Source: Bacteroidales bacterium (GTDB lineage Bacteria > Bacteroidota > Bacteroidia > Bacteroidales > Lentimicrobiaceae). From it: 64,000 nt of DNA. Position 1 is the first letter of the stretch; each line of letters opens with the position of its first letter. The DNA lies in assembly GCA_016705005.1 (NCBI GenBank), contig JADIZB010000005.1, positions 124,001 to 188,000 of the forward strand, in the 5' to 3' direction. Shown here piece by piece: positions 27,117 to 36,733 of this stretch. The translations under genes and the position numbers were made by a program. The notes beneath the pieces were generated by a model. The model was not told where the DNA came from and did no database searches. It saw only the letters and a list, made by a program, of their open reading frames with translations.

Positions 27117-28445
27117 ATGAAGTACTCAAAAATGACTTTACTGCTGTCAATTACAGCATTAATTATTGGTGTATCAGCCTGTTCTAAACATCGCGGATTC
27201 AAAAAGACAGATGATGGATTGTATTATAAATTTCATGTCAAGGGAGACGATACAACCACATTGAAAACCGGAATGGTTTTGACATTGTCGATGAAATACA
27301 GTGTTAATGATTCTGTTTTATTCAATTCAGGTACTATACCTGAGCCATTCATGTTGCCCCTGAGCGAACCCACATACAAAGGAGATATTTATGCTGCCCT
27401 ATCCATGATGAAACCGGGTGATAGTGCAACCTTTATTACCAGTGCAGATTCTTTCTTTCTGAAAACCATACGTTTACCGCAATTGCCGGATTCAACCTAC
27501 AAGGGAAAAGATCTGATATTTGATGTAAAGATGATTTCCGCCAAAACTCAGGCACAGATGGAGAAGGAAAAACAGGCTGAGCTTGCTGGTCTCAAAGATC
27601 AGGAGGATTCAAAGCTTAAGGCTTATCTTACTCAAAATAATATTACTGCAGCACCACTCCCTTCAGGTCTGTATTTTACTGAAACAAAAAAAGGTTCAGG
27701 ACAGAAACCAAAAGTGGGCGATATTTCGCGTTTTCATTTTAAAGTTTCAGATGTTACCGGAAAAGTCTATTTTTCATCTTATGATCAGGGAGAGCCCCTT
27801 CGTTGGGAAAACGGTAAGGAGTTTGACAATGCAGGTGCTACTGAAGCGCTGACGCTTATGTCAAAAGGCTCCAAGGCCAACGCCATCGTTCCGTCAGCCC
27901 TAGCTTTTGGAGAAAAGGGCCGCGGTCAGATGGTTGCTCCATATACAACCCTTGTTTATGAACTGGAACTACTCGACTTCATGCCAAAGGCTCAGTTTGA
28001 AAAGGAACAGGAAGCTGAGAAAAAGAAGGCTGAAGATGCAAAAACAAAAGCAAAACAGGAAGAAACGGGATTGCTGCAGAAGTACATCAAAGACAACAAT
28101 ATAACAGCTAAACCAACTGCCAGTGGCCTGTACTACATTGAAAAAACAAAGGGAACCGGAGCATCACCGGTTGCAGGCAAGACTGTTAAGGTACATTATA
28201 CCGGTACACTCCTGAATGGTACTAAGTTTGATTCTTCTCTTGACAGGAAACAACCCTATGAATTTGTTCTCGGTCAGGGTCAGGTTATCAAAGGTTGGGA
28301 TGAAGGCATTGCCATGATGAAAAAGGGTGGAAAAGCCAGACTGGTCGTTCCTTCTGCCCTTGCTTATGGTGAAAATGGCCGTATGCCGACCATTCCGCCG
28401 AGTGCAACACTTGTATTTGATGTTGAGTTGATAGATTTCAAATAA
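27117..28445 (+). CDS. lipoprotein with three FKBP domains
   Basis: A 442-aa protein with a lipoprotein signal (SITALIIGVSAC). It holds three FKBP-type units joined by charged coiled-coil linkers. Unit 1 (about 30-145) is degenerate; unit 2 (about 165-285) is partly degenerate but has VPSALAFGEKGRG; unit 3 (about 325-442) is canonical, with VKVHYTGTLLNGTKFDSS, VIKGWDEGIAMM and VPSALAYGENG. The linkers before units 2 and 3 repeat a similar pattern (Lys/Glu-rich helix, then YxxxNNITAxP). Only unit 3 is likely to be a full isomerase. It is the last gene of the DHH operon, 34 bp after the GldI-like gene, with a terminator behind it. Confidence 0.88.
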   Translation: MKYSKMTLLLSITALIIGVSACSKHRGFKKTDDGLYYKFHVKGDDTTTLKTGMVLTLSMKYSVNDSVLFNSGTIPEPFMLPLSEPTYKGDIYAALSMMKPGDSATFITSADSFFLKTIRLPQLPDSTYKGKDLIFDVKMISAKTQAQMEKEKQAELAGLKDQEDSKLKAYLTQNNITAAPLPSGLYFTETKKGSGQKPKVGDISRFHFKVSDVTGKVYFSSYDQGEPLRWENGKEFDNAGATEALTLMSKGSKANAIVPSALAFGEKGRGQMVAPYTTLVYELELLDFMPKAQFEKEQEAEKKKAEDAKTKAKQEETGLLQKYIKDNNITAKPTASGLYYIEKTKGTGASPVAGKTVKVHYTGTLLNGTKFDSSLDRKQPYEFVLGQGQVIKGWDEGIAMMKKGGKARLVVPSALAYGENGRMPTIPPSATLVFDVELIDFK

Positions 28446-28463
28446 TACAGAAATCAATACCAT

Positions 28464-28500
28464 AAAAAAGCCATAGTTTCGACTATGGCTTTTTTTGTTT
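28464..28500 (+). terminator. strong rho-independent terminator of the FKBP operon
   Basis: A 14-bp stem (AAAAAAGCCATAGT/ACTATGGCTTTTTT) with a TTCG tetraloop and a T-rich tail. Confidence 0.9.
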
Positions 28501-28628
28501 CTTAAGGCTGCTGGCTCTGTATCCATTGCAATCATTCATCCTAAGGCGGTACGGATTAATAAATCAGATAATCATAGACGGTAGTTTCATGTGTATTTTA
28601 TTCTGTCTAATCAAGTTGTTTAGAAAGG

Positions 28629-29471
28629 TTAATCTGTAAAGTCTGGCAATCCGGTTTTATGGGCTACAAACCAGGGGTTTACCAGGTATTCTTTGTTATA
28701 TTTCAATGAACCAGGACCCGGTAATTTTTTTACTTCAATTCCAGCATTGACGGCAATGGCATGACCAGCGGCAGTATCCCATTCCATGGTAGGGCTGAAT
28801 CTTGGATAAAAATGCGCATTCCCTTCTGCAAGCCTGCAAAACTTCAGCGAGCTTCCGGCGTTTATGATAGTGCTTTCAGGATAAATCTGAAGTATTCTTT
28901 CAATTACAGCGGAAGTTTCTTTGGTCAGGTGGGACCGGCTCGCAAGGATGGTAAACTGTTCCTGTTGTTCTGGCAGCGGCAGTTTATAGCTTTTTTCAAT
29001 CAGTATATCCAGACTATTTATGAGCGGATTGAATAGATTCAACGAACAATCCAGGCTGTAGGAACCAATCTCTGTATTCGCGAAATAAAGCATACCGCTC
29101 ACTGGTACAAAGATTACTCCGATTACCGGACTATCTGCTGCAATCAGGGCAATATTTACGGTAAATTCTCCATTTCTGTTTATGAATTCCTTTGTCCCGT
29201 CAAGCGGATCAACGAGCCAGAAATAATGCCATTGCCTGCGGACTTCCCATGGTATCTCCTTTCCTTCCTCGCTCAGAATAGGGAAATCTGTATCCATAAG
29301 ATCTCCGGCTATACTATTGTGAGCTGCGGAATCGGCTGTTGTAAGCGGACTGTTATCTTCCTTATAGGTGGTCGTAAACTCTGTATTGTAGATATCCAGA
29401 ATCAGTCCACCTGCTCTAATGGCAGCTTTAATGGCATGAAGGGTAAGATGGGAAATGTAAGGTGTGATCAT
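28629..29471 (-). CDS. cysQ: 3'(2'),5'-bisphosphate nucleotidase
   Basis: A 280-aa member of the inositol monophosphatase fold. The metal-binding motifs LVDPLDGTKEFINRNGEF and EWDTAAGHAI are present, together with LSEEGKEIPW. CysQ removes the 3' phosphate from pAp and PAPS during sulfate assimilation. The ATG at 29471 is preferred to an upstream TTG at 29504. It is notable that the NrnA-like enzyme at 25495 may also act on pAp. Confidence 0.92.
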   Translation of the reverse strand: MITPYISHLTLHAIKAAIRAGGLILDIYNTEFTTTYKEDNSPLTTADSAAHNSIAGDLMDTDFPILSEEGKEIPWEVRRQWHYFWLVDPLDGTKEFINRNGEFTVNIALIAADSPVIGVIFVPVSGMLYFANTEIGSYSLDCSLNLFNPLINSLDILIEKSYKLPLPEQQEQFTILASRSHLTKETSAVIERILQIYPESTIINAGSSLKFCRLAEGNAHFYPRFSPTMEWDTAAGHAIAVNAGIEVKKLPGPGSLKYNKEYLVNPWFVAHKTGLPDFTD

Positions 29472-29940
29472 ATATTCTTTATTAAGTTGCTGTAAAGATA
29501 ACAAGGAATAGGAGTTTATTCAGATCAGAAAACGAGCCAACGGAGTCTACAGAAACAGGAAATGAATCAAAAATAGGAAATATGTCCGCGAAAAGGACAA
29601 ATTAAAATATTGCAATATCCGTTAAACTATTGAAAAACAATAATTAATAATATCTGGTATACTTATTGCTATTTCTTATCCGGTTGCAACAGGCTCAATT
29701 TTTACTAAAATGTTTTGTTAATTATAAAATATCTTTCAGCCATTGAAAATCACGCCGGTGCATTCAGTTTTAACAGCTAAATATTACATAGATGGGATCC
29801 ACAATAAACTCACTGTCAGGTAAGATAATGTAGCTTATACCATTATTTCGGGGTTCTGAAAAAATGACAATTCTTTGATTTGTAAGTTTGAAAGGTAATA
29901 CAAGGGATTATAGTAATACGATTACTATATGTATTGCCGG

Positions 29941-29967
29941 AAAAAAGACAAACGCCGGGAGTTTGTC
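29941..29967 (-). terminator. terminator-like hairpin on the minus strand
   Basis: A 7-bp perfect stem (GACAAAC/GTTTGTC), loop of seven bases, followed on the minus strand by six T's. It could end the hydrolase transcript, about 150 bp after its stop. Confidence 0.6.
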
Positions 29968-29969
29968 GG

Positions 29970-30018
29970 AAGCCTTGAAGAATCCATGTTAACACATGGA
30001 TTTCTTTCAAGGCTTTTT
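29970..30018 (+). terminator. long terminator-like hairpin on the plus strand
   Basis: A stem of about 20 bp (AAGCCTTGAAGAATCCATGT with ACATGGATTTCTTTCAAGGC) with two single-T bulges and a TAAC loop, followed by five T's. There is no gene directly upstream on this strand, so it may end a small RNA or be a transcript-protecting structure. Confidence 0.6.
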
Positions 30019-30115
30019 CATAGCCATACGAAAAAAGAGTGAATTCTAAATTCCTGTATATCATTACTATATGAATGATTATACATGATACGGGAAACTT
30101 ATCAGGCTGAAATGA

Positions 30116-31156
30116 TCAAAAGAAGACCAAATAGTTCTTTATCGTGGCTAAGTAAATATCTGGTTGCTCATTCCCGATTGAATGTCCGGCATCCGGAACA
30201 ATTACCAGTGTGTGATGTGTGAATAGTTGGATGTACTCTGTAGTATAACCCCAGGCTTTGCCATCGCATTTCCCCCGCATAATCAAAGCAGGAACCGGGC
30301 ATTCTCTCAGTTTGGACCGGATATCTGCAACATTATTAAAGCTCTGGACGGTTTTTACCATTGCATAGTAGCCCGAACCGGCTTCCATTTCATAAACTAT
30401 GTCAGGGTCTTCAGCATTGCAGACTGTTGATTTACCCATTTCATGGTTCAGCAGGGTTGCGAAGTTGTCCATCTCCTTATCTGAGGCCAGTTTCAGGTTA
30501 AACGCCTTTGCAAAGGCTTCAACAACCCTTACCCTGAGGTTATATACTTTTTCTCTTCCCTGTCTGTTGGTATACTTTGGCTTCTTCAGATGAAGGCTGT
30601 CGGGAGCTTTAAATTCTTCAAGTTCAGTTCGCCAGGGGAGGACTGGTCCGGGTCCGGTAAAGATCACTTTTTCAACCTTATCAGGGTTTTCGGCAATGTA
30701 AGCGCATGCCAGCATGGCTCCCCATGACTGGCCGATCAGAATAACCTTTTCAGCGCCGATGGTTTTAACAATCTCTTCCAGATCACGTCGATGCCGCTCT
30801 ACCGAGTATTCTTCAATGTTTTCCAGCCTTGCTGAAGACCCACATCCGATCTGGTCATACAAATAGACATCAAAACCATCCACAGCCAATGGAGCCAGTA
30901 ACTTGATATTTCTGTCGTATATGGGCCCTCCCGGTCCTCCCTGAAGAAATATTACTGGAGTTTGCTCACGACTTCCAGTCCCTCTGATCAGAGTGTATCC
31001 GATTTTTGAGCCAGTTGGCAAAGTCCAGTAACGGGTATCAGCCCTGGCTTTATAATCCGGAACATCGTAGCTTAAAGGTTTTAGAATCAGAAACAACAGG
31101 AATCCAATCAGCACAAGCACTGACCAGAAAGCAAACATCCGGATTTTATTTTTCAT
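30116..31156 (-). CDS. alpha/beta hydrolase, proline iminopeptidase-like
   Basis: A 346-aa protein with an N-terminal membrane/signal segment (FWSVLVLIGFLLFLIL). The oxyanion motif LQGGPGGP, nucleophile elbow GQSWGAM (Ser near residue 141), the acid in MRGKCDGKAW and the histidine in VPDAGHSIG make a full catalytic set typical of peptidase family S33. The likely site is the periplasm or the outer face of the inner membrane. The substrate (N-terminal proline peptides or an ester) is unknown. Confidence 0.85.
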   Translation of the reverse strand: MKNKIRMFAFWSVLVLIGFLLFLILKPLSYDVPDYKARADTRYWTLPTGSKIGYTLIRGTGSREQTPVIFLQGGPGGPIYDRNIKLLAPLAVDGFDVYLYDQIGCGSSARLENIEEYSVERHRRDLEEIVKTIGAEKVILIGQSWGAMLACAYIAENPDKVEKVIFTGPGPVLPWRTELEEFKAPDSLHLKKPKYTNRQGREKVYNLRVRVVEAFAKAFNLKLASDKEMDNFATLLNHEMGKSTVCNAEDPDIVYEMEAGSGYYAMVKTVQSFNNVADIRSKLRECPVPALIMRGKCDGKAWGYTTEYIQLFTHHTLVIVPDAGHSIGNEQPDIYLATIKNYLVFF

Positions 31157-31266
31157 ATGGGGTATTCGGTGAATCTACTTACTTAACGGTCGAAAAACCG
31201 CTAAATTGCAGCCTTAGTGTCTGATTCGGACAAATGGAATGTTCACAGATAGTTACCATCAACCGG

Positions 31267-33300
31267 TTATGAAACTTTTCCGTTCGCTTTCTGTATTTCC
31301 TGCAAAGAGAACAGCTCATCCCGAAGTCTTGCAGCCTCAATAAAGTCAAGCTCTTTTGCCGATTTTTCCATGGCTTTCTTAGTCTGGTTGATCGCCTTTT
31401 CAAGTTGTTCAGCATTCATGTACCTGACAACCGGATCTGCGGCAAGGCTTGCATTCTCATTTTCAATATAGGCTTTTGCAGGGCGGTGCGAAGAGTCGGC
31501 TACAGCTGTCTGACCCATGATTGAACTGGTAGAGCGGACGATTTGTCTGGGGGTAATGTTGTGTTCTATATTGTAAGCTATCTGTTTCAGCCTTCTCCTG
31601 GCGGTTTCATCCATGGCTCTGCGCATCGAGTCCGTTATTTTGTCTGCGTAAAGAATTACCTTACTGTTGATGTTACGGGCTGCGCGTCCTGCCGTCTGGG
31701 TAAGAGACCTTTCAGAACGGAGGAACCCTTCCTTATCGGCATCCAGAATAGCTACAAGCGAAACTTCGGGCAGGTCGAGCCCCTCGCGGAGTAGATTGAC
31801 CCCAATCAGAACATCAAAGATACCAAGTCGCAGGTCGCGTAAGATTTCTACCCGTTCTATGGTGTCAACATCAGAGTGGATATACCTGCATTTGACATCC
31901 AGTCTGGTCATGTATTTGGTTAATTCTTCAGCCATTCTTTTGGTAAGTGTTGTTACCAGAATCCTTCCCCCGGCTTTAATGGTTCTATCCACCTCATCAA
32001 GCAGGTCATCTACCTGATTTACACTTGGCCTCACTTCAACCGGCGGGTCAATCAATCCCGTAGGCCGAATCAGTTGTTCAATCACAACTCCTTCGGATTT
32101 CTGAAGCTCAAAATCAGCAGGGGTTGCGCTTACGTAGATGGTTTGTCCTGTCAGTCCTTCAAATTCGTCAAACTTAAGCGGTCGATTATCCATAGCTGAA
32201 GGCAAACGGAACCCATATTCCACCAGGGTCGTTTTGCGTGACCGGTCACCTCCGTACATTGCTCTGATTTGTGATACTGTGACATGGCTCTCATCTATGA
32301 CCATAATAAAATCATCAGGGAAATAATCGAGCAGACAGAAAGGCCTGGAACCTGTCGCCCGTCCGTCGAAATATCTGGAGTAATTCTCAATGCCTGAACA
32401 GTAACCGAGTTCCCGCATCATTTCCATATCATAGGTAACCCTGTCTTCAAGCCTGCGCGCTTCCAGCGGTTTACCGTTTTCAGTGAAATAATCTACCTGC
32501 CTCCTGAGGTCTGACTGAATTTCCTGAATTGAATCCTTCATCTTTTCTCTTGAGGTTACGAAGATGTTGGCCGGGTAGATGTTGATCTGATCAAGCTTCT
32601 CAATGGTTATTCCATCGGTTGGGTTAAATGACTCAATGGATTCAATGTTATCATCCCAGAAAATAACCCTTACTGCATAATCGGCATAAGCAGGGAAGAT
32701 ATCAACGGTGTCACCTTTAACCCTGAAGTTTCCACGGGTAAAATCGGCTTCTGTCCGGCTATACAGACCTTCAACAAAATTCCACAACAGTTTATTCCGG
32801 CTGATCACATCGCCTTTTTTCAATCTGATCACATTGTTGACAAAATCATCCGGGTTGCCGATTCCGTAAATGCATGACACAGAAGAAACAACGATGACAT
32901 CACGACGCCCTGATAAAAGTGAAGAGGTTGCACTGAGCCTCAGTTTCTCAATTTCATCATTGATCGAGAGATCCTTCTCAATATAAGTATTTGTTGATGG
33001 GATAAAGGCTTCAGGCTGGTAATAGTCGTAGTAAGACACGAAATACTCAACCGCATTATCCGGAAAAAATTGCTTGAATTCGCCATATAACTGGGCTGCA
33101 AGCGTTTTATTATGACTCAGTATAAGGGTAGGCCGGTTTACTTTTGCTATCATATTTGCAATGGTAAAAGTCTTGCCGGAGCCTGTTACACCAAGAAGGA
33201 CCTGAGCCGGATCACCTCTTTCAAGACCTTCAACTAGTTGTTCTATTGCCTGGGGTTGGTCACCGGTAGGCTCAAATTCTGATGTTAGCCTGAAATTCAT
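31267..33300 (-). CDS. uvrB: excinuclease ABC subunit UvrB
   Basis: A 677-aa nucleotide-excision repair helicase-like protein. Walker A GVTGSGKTFT is near residue 38, the beta-hairpin region (YYDYYQPEAFIPSTNTYIEKD) near 92, DESHVT near 340, and the C-terminal helicase motif VGVNLLREGLDLPEV near 500. The C-terminal UVR motif (KELDFIEAARLRDEL, about 645-660) recruits UvrC. UvrB verifies damage after UvrA. A -7 box is at 33320-33327. Confidence 0.97.
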   Translation of the reverse strand: MNFRLTSEFEPTGDQPQAIEQLVEGLERGDPAQVLLGVTGSGKTFTIANMIAKVNRPTLILSHNKTLAAQLYGEFKQFFPDNAVEYFVSYYDYYQPEAFIPSTNTYIEKDLSINDEIEKLRLSATSSLLSGRRDVIVVSSVSCIYGIGNPDDFVNNVIRLKKGDVISRNKLLWNFVEGLYSRTEADFTRGNFRVKGDTVDIFPAYADYAVRVIFWDDNIESIESFNPTDGITIEKLDQINIYPANIFVTSREKMKDSIQEIQSDLRRQVDYFTENGKPLEARRLEDRVTYDMEMMRELGYCSGIENYSRYFDGRATGSRPFCLLDYFPDDFIMVIDESHVTVSQIRAMYGGDRSRKTTLVEYGFRLPSAMDNRPLKFDEFEGLTGQTIYVSATPADFELQKSEGVVIEQLIRPTGLIDPPVEVRPSVNQVDDLLDEVDRTIKAGGRILVTTLTKRMAEELTKYMTRLDVKCRYIHSDVDTIERVEILRDLRLGIFDVLIGVNLLREGLDLPEVSLVAILDADKEGFLRSERSLTQTAGRAARNINSKVILYADKITDSMRRAMDETARRRLKQIAYNIEHNITPRQIVRSTSSIMGQTAVADSSHRPAKAYIENENASLAADPVVRYMNAEQLEKAINQTKKAMEKSAKELDFIEAARLRDELFSLQEIQKANGKVS

Positions 33301-33319
33301 CGCTATTGAACGTTTTTGG

Positions 33320-33327
33320 CAAAAATA
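33320..33327 (-). promoter_or_regulatory. candidate -7 element for uvrB
   Basis: TATTTTTG on the minus strand, 20 bases ahead of the uvrB ATG. No SOS-type operator was recognised. Confidence 0.45.
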
Positions 33328-33348
33328 CAGTAATTCAAATTATTAGGA

Positions 33349-34455
33349 TTATCGGGCTGAATTAAATCGAAACCCGGCTACGACCGGAAAATGATCTGAA
33401 AGATATATTTTTTTCCTGCTGTAACTCCCGGATGTTAACCGTTTGTCAACTAATATCTGATCAATCCTGAGGGGGTATATGCTTTCCGAATAGGTTCGGT
33501 TAAAGCCGCATCCGTTGTTGAACGCTGCATCATTCATTCCTTCACTCAGCAGGTTGTAAGAATAAGAGGCCGGCGTATCATTGAAATCACCACAGATGAT
33601 TACCGGATAAGGGCAGGATTTGATGCTCTGTCTGATCATCCATGCCTGGTAGGAGCGCATCGGGAATGCCTTCCTGAGTTTGGCGGTGGTGCCCTTCAGA
33701 TAAGTGAAAAAATATTTTATAGCACCCGGATTCCGGTGCGGACGAAGCAATCTCTTTTCTCCGATCAGCTTTACCGATTGAAGATGAATATTATATACCC
33801 TGACAATTCCTTCAGGAAACTGAATATCGGTAAATATCCCGCAAATTTCCGGATCCATGGTAAATATTGTACCACGCTGCTTAACCGGATATTTCGTTGC
33901 AGTCATAAACGTATAGGAAGTCCCTTTGGATTCTGTATTAAAGTCAGAAATATGCTTATTAGCCAGTTCCAGCTCTTTATTCAGATGATCAAGATAGCGG
34001 GCATGCTTCCTCGATTTCATCGGATATTCCTGCATACATACAACTGCCGGATCAAGTTCATTGACAAATTCATGCACCAGAGCCTGACGTTCATAACTGG
34101 ACTTACCTCCCCGGATTCCTGAAAACCCATGCACATTGTAGGTCATGATCATATAATCTCCGGCACTCTTATTCTGATGAAAAAATGGAATAGTAAAATG
34201 CCTCAGCATTAAGGGAGCCGAGACAAGAACACCGATCATCAGGCTAAGAAACCATGGTTTTCTTCTGATCAGAAGCAGTGCCGAAATTAAAGTAAATATC
34301 CAGATTGCCGGAAATGCAAGACTGAAAAAAGCTGCAGGCCAGAATTGATAGGGATTGATAAATCGGGAAATAGTTCCGGTTATTAAAGCCGGTAACAATA
34401 GAAAAGCAGCGATTTTTATAAAGGGGACAATAAACCTGCTATATGCCTTCTTCAT
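33349..34455 (-). CDS. membrane-anchored endonuclease/exonuclease/phosphatase (EEP) family protein
   Basis: A 368-aa protein with three N-terminal hydrophobic segments (about residues 10-85) followed by an EEP-fold domain: MTYNVHGFSG, CMQEYPMK, ICGDFNDTPAS and SDHFPVVAGF are the canonical metal and phosphate-binding stretches. The fold covers nucleases and lipid or sugar phosphatases. The predicted periplasmic location makes DNA repair unlikely and phosphodiesterase or lipid-headgroup action plausible. It overlaps the upstream EEP gene by 4 bp (ATGA). Confidence 0.88.
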   Translation of the reverse strand: MKKAYSRFIVPFIKIAAFLLLPALITGTISRFINPYQFWPAAFFSLAFPAIWIFTLISALLLIRRKPWFLSLMIGVLVSAPLMLRHFTIPFFHQNKSAGDYMIMTYNVHGFSGIRGGKSSYERQALVHEFVNELDPAVVCMQEYPMKSRKHARYLDHLNKELELANKHISDFNTESKGTSYTFMTATKYPVKQRGTIFTMDPEICGIFTDIQFPEGIVRVYNIHLQSVKLIGEKRLLRPHRNPGAIKYFFTYLKGTTAKLRKAFPMRSYQAWMIRQSIKSCPYPVIICGDFNDTPASYSYNLLSEGMNDAAFNNGCGFNRTYSESIYPLRIDQILVDKRLTSGSYSRKKIYLSDHFPVVAGFRFNSAR

Positions 34456-35597
34456 TCAGGTTTCTCTTTACCGGGAATGGATATATAAGTCGAAACCGGA
34501 TAATGGTCCGAAAGCGGAACACGGGTTCTCCGGAATCCGGAAGATTGCATTTCCGGGTCATGAAGAATATAGTCTATGCGGAAGGAAGGGAATCTTCCGG
34601 CATAAGTCTGACCAAAACCTCTCCCTGATTCTTTAAAGGCATCCGAAAGTCCCTCTGACATTTTTTTATATGTATATGAAGATGGAGTATCGTTGAAGTC
34701 GCCGCAGACAATAACCGGAAATGGAGATTGCTTAATCTGTTCTGCTACTTCCCTTGCCTCTGAAGCCCTTGAAATAAAAGCTTGCTTAAACTTGCGCAGG
34801 ATTTTCTTCGAGTTTTCAGAAAATAGCACCTGATCTTCTGCCTGATTTGTAAGTTCAGATACAAAAAGATAATCCTCCCTGCTCAACTGGATTGATTCGA
34901 GATGAATATTGAAAATGCGAATGGTATCCTGCTGAAAAACAATATCATTATAAATACAAAAATTCACCGGATTTCTTTCGAAAGGAATGATATGAGACGA
35001 TATGACCGGCCACCGGCTAAAGGTTGCAATACCAAATGCTTTGGTCTTTCCTTTGTACTTAGCATATTCTATATGTCTGTATTTCAATCCGGTGTATTTA
35101 ACAATTGAATCCTCCATAACCGCAGTTCCTTTACGTCCTGCATGATATTCCTGAAGGCATAATATGTCAGGCTGAAGCGTTCTGGTTAGTTTCAGAATTT
35201 CTTCAGCTGTTTTGCTTATACGTTTTGATTGCCAGTTATAGCGATCAAATATTCTGACATTGTAGGAAACCACTTTTAGGCTATTTTCCATTTTCCCTTT
35301 TACATCAGTATTATTGAACTGAATAAAACCGGTTAATCTGGTCCAGCAAATCAGCAATGCAGCCAGTGAAATGAAGAAATACTTTTTACCAGCCACCATC
35401 CAGATAAAGATAAAGACCACATTAATCAGGGCCAGATAGGGGAAGGCAATCCCGGCAAATGCAAAAATCCAGTACTTGTCAGGGGGTATATATGCTGCAA
35501 GGTATCCCATTACCAGTCCGGCAAGAACTGAAGCATTGGCTGCCAATAGTAGCTTTGACAGTAAAGAAGTCTTTTTCTTCTGCTCTTTTGCCGTCAT
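34452..35597 (-). CDS. membrane-anchored endonuclease/exonuclease/phosphatase (EEP) family protein
   Basis: A 381-aa paralogue of the next gene. It has three hydrophobic N-terminal segments (about residues 15-90) and an EEP domain with SYNVRIFD, CLQEYHAG, VCGDFNDTPSS and SDHYPVSTYI. The tandem pair probably arose by duplication. It sits 9 bp after the rhomboid gene and is translationally coupled to the following EEP gene. Such genes commonly follow mutL and rhomboids in Bacteroidota. Confidence 0.88.
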   Translation of the reverse strand: MTAKEQKKKTSLLSKLLLAANASVLAGLVMGYLAAYIPPDKYWIFAFAGIAFPYLALINVVFIFIWMVAGKKYFFISLAALLICWTRLTGFIQFNNTDVKGKMENSLKVVSYNVRIFDRYNWQSKRISKTAEEILKLTRTLQPDILCLQEYHAGRKGTAVMEDSIVKYTGLKYRHIEYAKYKGKTKAFGIATFSRWPVISSHIIPFERNPVNFCIYNDIVFQQDTIRIFNIHLESIQLSREDYLFVSELTNQAEDQVLFSENSKKILRKFKQAFISRASEAREVAEQIKQSPFPVIVCGDFNDTPSSYTYKKMSEGLSDAFKESGRGFGQTYAGRFPSFRIDYILHDPEMQSSGFRRTRVPLSDHYPVSTYISIPGKEKPE

Positions 35598-35606
35598 AAA
35601 GAGATC

Positions 35607-36542
35607 CTAGTTTTTTTTCTGACTGCTTGAAAAAAGCAGCGACTTTTCTTCTTTGGTGAGACTGTCGTATCCTGATCTGGATATTTTATCCAGAATTGTA
35701 TCTATTCTCTGTTGCTTTAATATCTTTTCCCGGTTATAGTCATCGTCAGATAATGGCCTGCCTCCTTTATGAACCTTAAATTTCGACTTTTGGGGCTTAC
35801 CTGAAAACCGAAAATTCTTTTTTTCGAATATTCCCAGAAAACGGGTGGGGTCAAACCCGGGAAGCATTTTAACATAGGCGAATCCCCATAATGCACCACC
35901 AAGATGGGCAATATGTCCACCTGCATTTCCTGAATTGATCATCAAAAGATCGATAGCAATCGTAATTATTGCTATGTACTTAATCTTCATCTGTCCCAGG
36001 AACAACATATGAACGGTGTAATCCGGCACATAAAAGGCAATTGCAACCACGATTGCCAGTACAGATGCTGAAGCACCCAATGCCACGGCTGATTCTCTGG
36101 CCAAACTGAATACAGGGAAGAAATTAAAAGCTGCTATATATATCAATGCACCGGCAATTCCACCAAAAAAATAGGTTCCCAGAAGTTGTCTTTGAGAAAG
36201 ATATTGAATAAAAATGGCGCCGAACCACCACAACCATAGCATATTAAATAGAATATGAAAGAAATCGAAATGCAGAAACATGTATGTTAACAAGGTCCAG
36301 GGTCTTTCAATCAATACTCCGGTGTTGGCAGATACAGCAAACGCATTGGTTAGCCATTCACTGATCAGTGATTTATAACTTCCAGAAAAGGCTGATTCGG
36401 GACTTGCAAAAAGGAAGGCAAAATTTCTGACAAGAATTGTTACCAGCCAGACGGCAGCATTCACAAGGATAAGCACCGGCAATGCTTCACGGCGACTGAA
36501 AAAAATCCTGATTCTTTCAATGGGTGACAACTGCTGAAACAT
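35607..36542 (-). CDS. rhomboid family intramembrane serine protease
   Basis: A 311-aa protein with about six transmembrane segments. The conserved HFDFFHILFNMLWLWWFG, the active-site serine in ALGASAS (G-x-S; the usual second Gly is Ala) and the histidine in GHIAHLGGALWG are present. A soluble basic C-terminal region of about 80 residues follows. Rhomboids cleave within or near membrane helices. It is first in a run with the two EEP genes. Confidence 0.87.
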   Translation of the reverse strand: MFQQLSPIERIRIFFSRREALPVLILVNAAVWLVTILVRNFAFLFASPESAFSGSYKSLISEWLTNAFAVSANTGVLIERPWTLLTYMFLHFDFFHILFNMLWLWWFGAIFIQYLSQRQLLGTYFFGGIAGALIYIAAFNFFPVFSLARESAVALGASASVLAIVVAIAFYVPDYTVHMLFLGQMKIKYIAIITIAIDLLMINSGNAGGHIAHLGGALWGFAYVKMLPGFDPTRFLGIFEKKNFRFSGKPQKSKFKVHKGGRPLSDDDYNREKILKQQRIDTILDKISRSGYDSLTKEEKSLLFSSSQKKN

Positions 36543-36733
36543 AGTATTTATAATCTTATAATTAAGAAAGACCGATCAGGAAAGTCTTCAACAAACAGCC
36601 GGCATTCGGAACAAATGGAAATGTTAAAATATATCACCTGAATATCAGCCATTTAAGCTTATTGATCTTAATTTCCTGACCAGTAATTAGTTTTAAAACA
36701 ATACCACCATCCCACAACTAATCATCCTACTTC

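Larger units (their letters stand above)
29472..30115. other. gene-free region holding two adjacent hairpins
   Basis: No reading frame here looks real on either strand. The left part is featureless and AT-rich. The right part holds a minus-strand terminator-like hairpin (29941-29967) directly beside a plus-strand one (29970-30018). Nothing recognised lies on the plus strand before the second hairpin. Confidence 0.55.

Noticed and set aside
29843..30064. A 73-aa minus-strand frame
   Set aside because: It runs through both hairpins and shows no protein-like composition.
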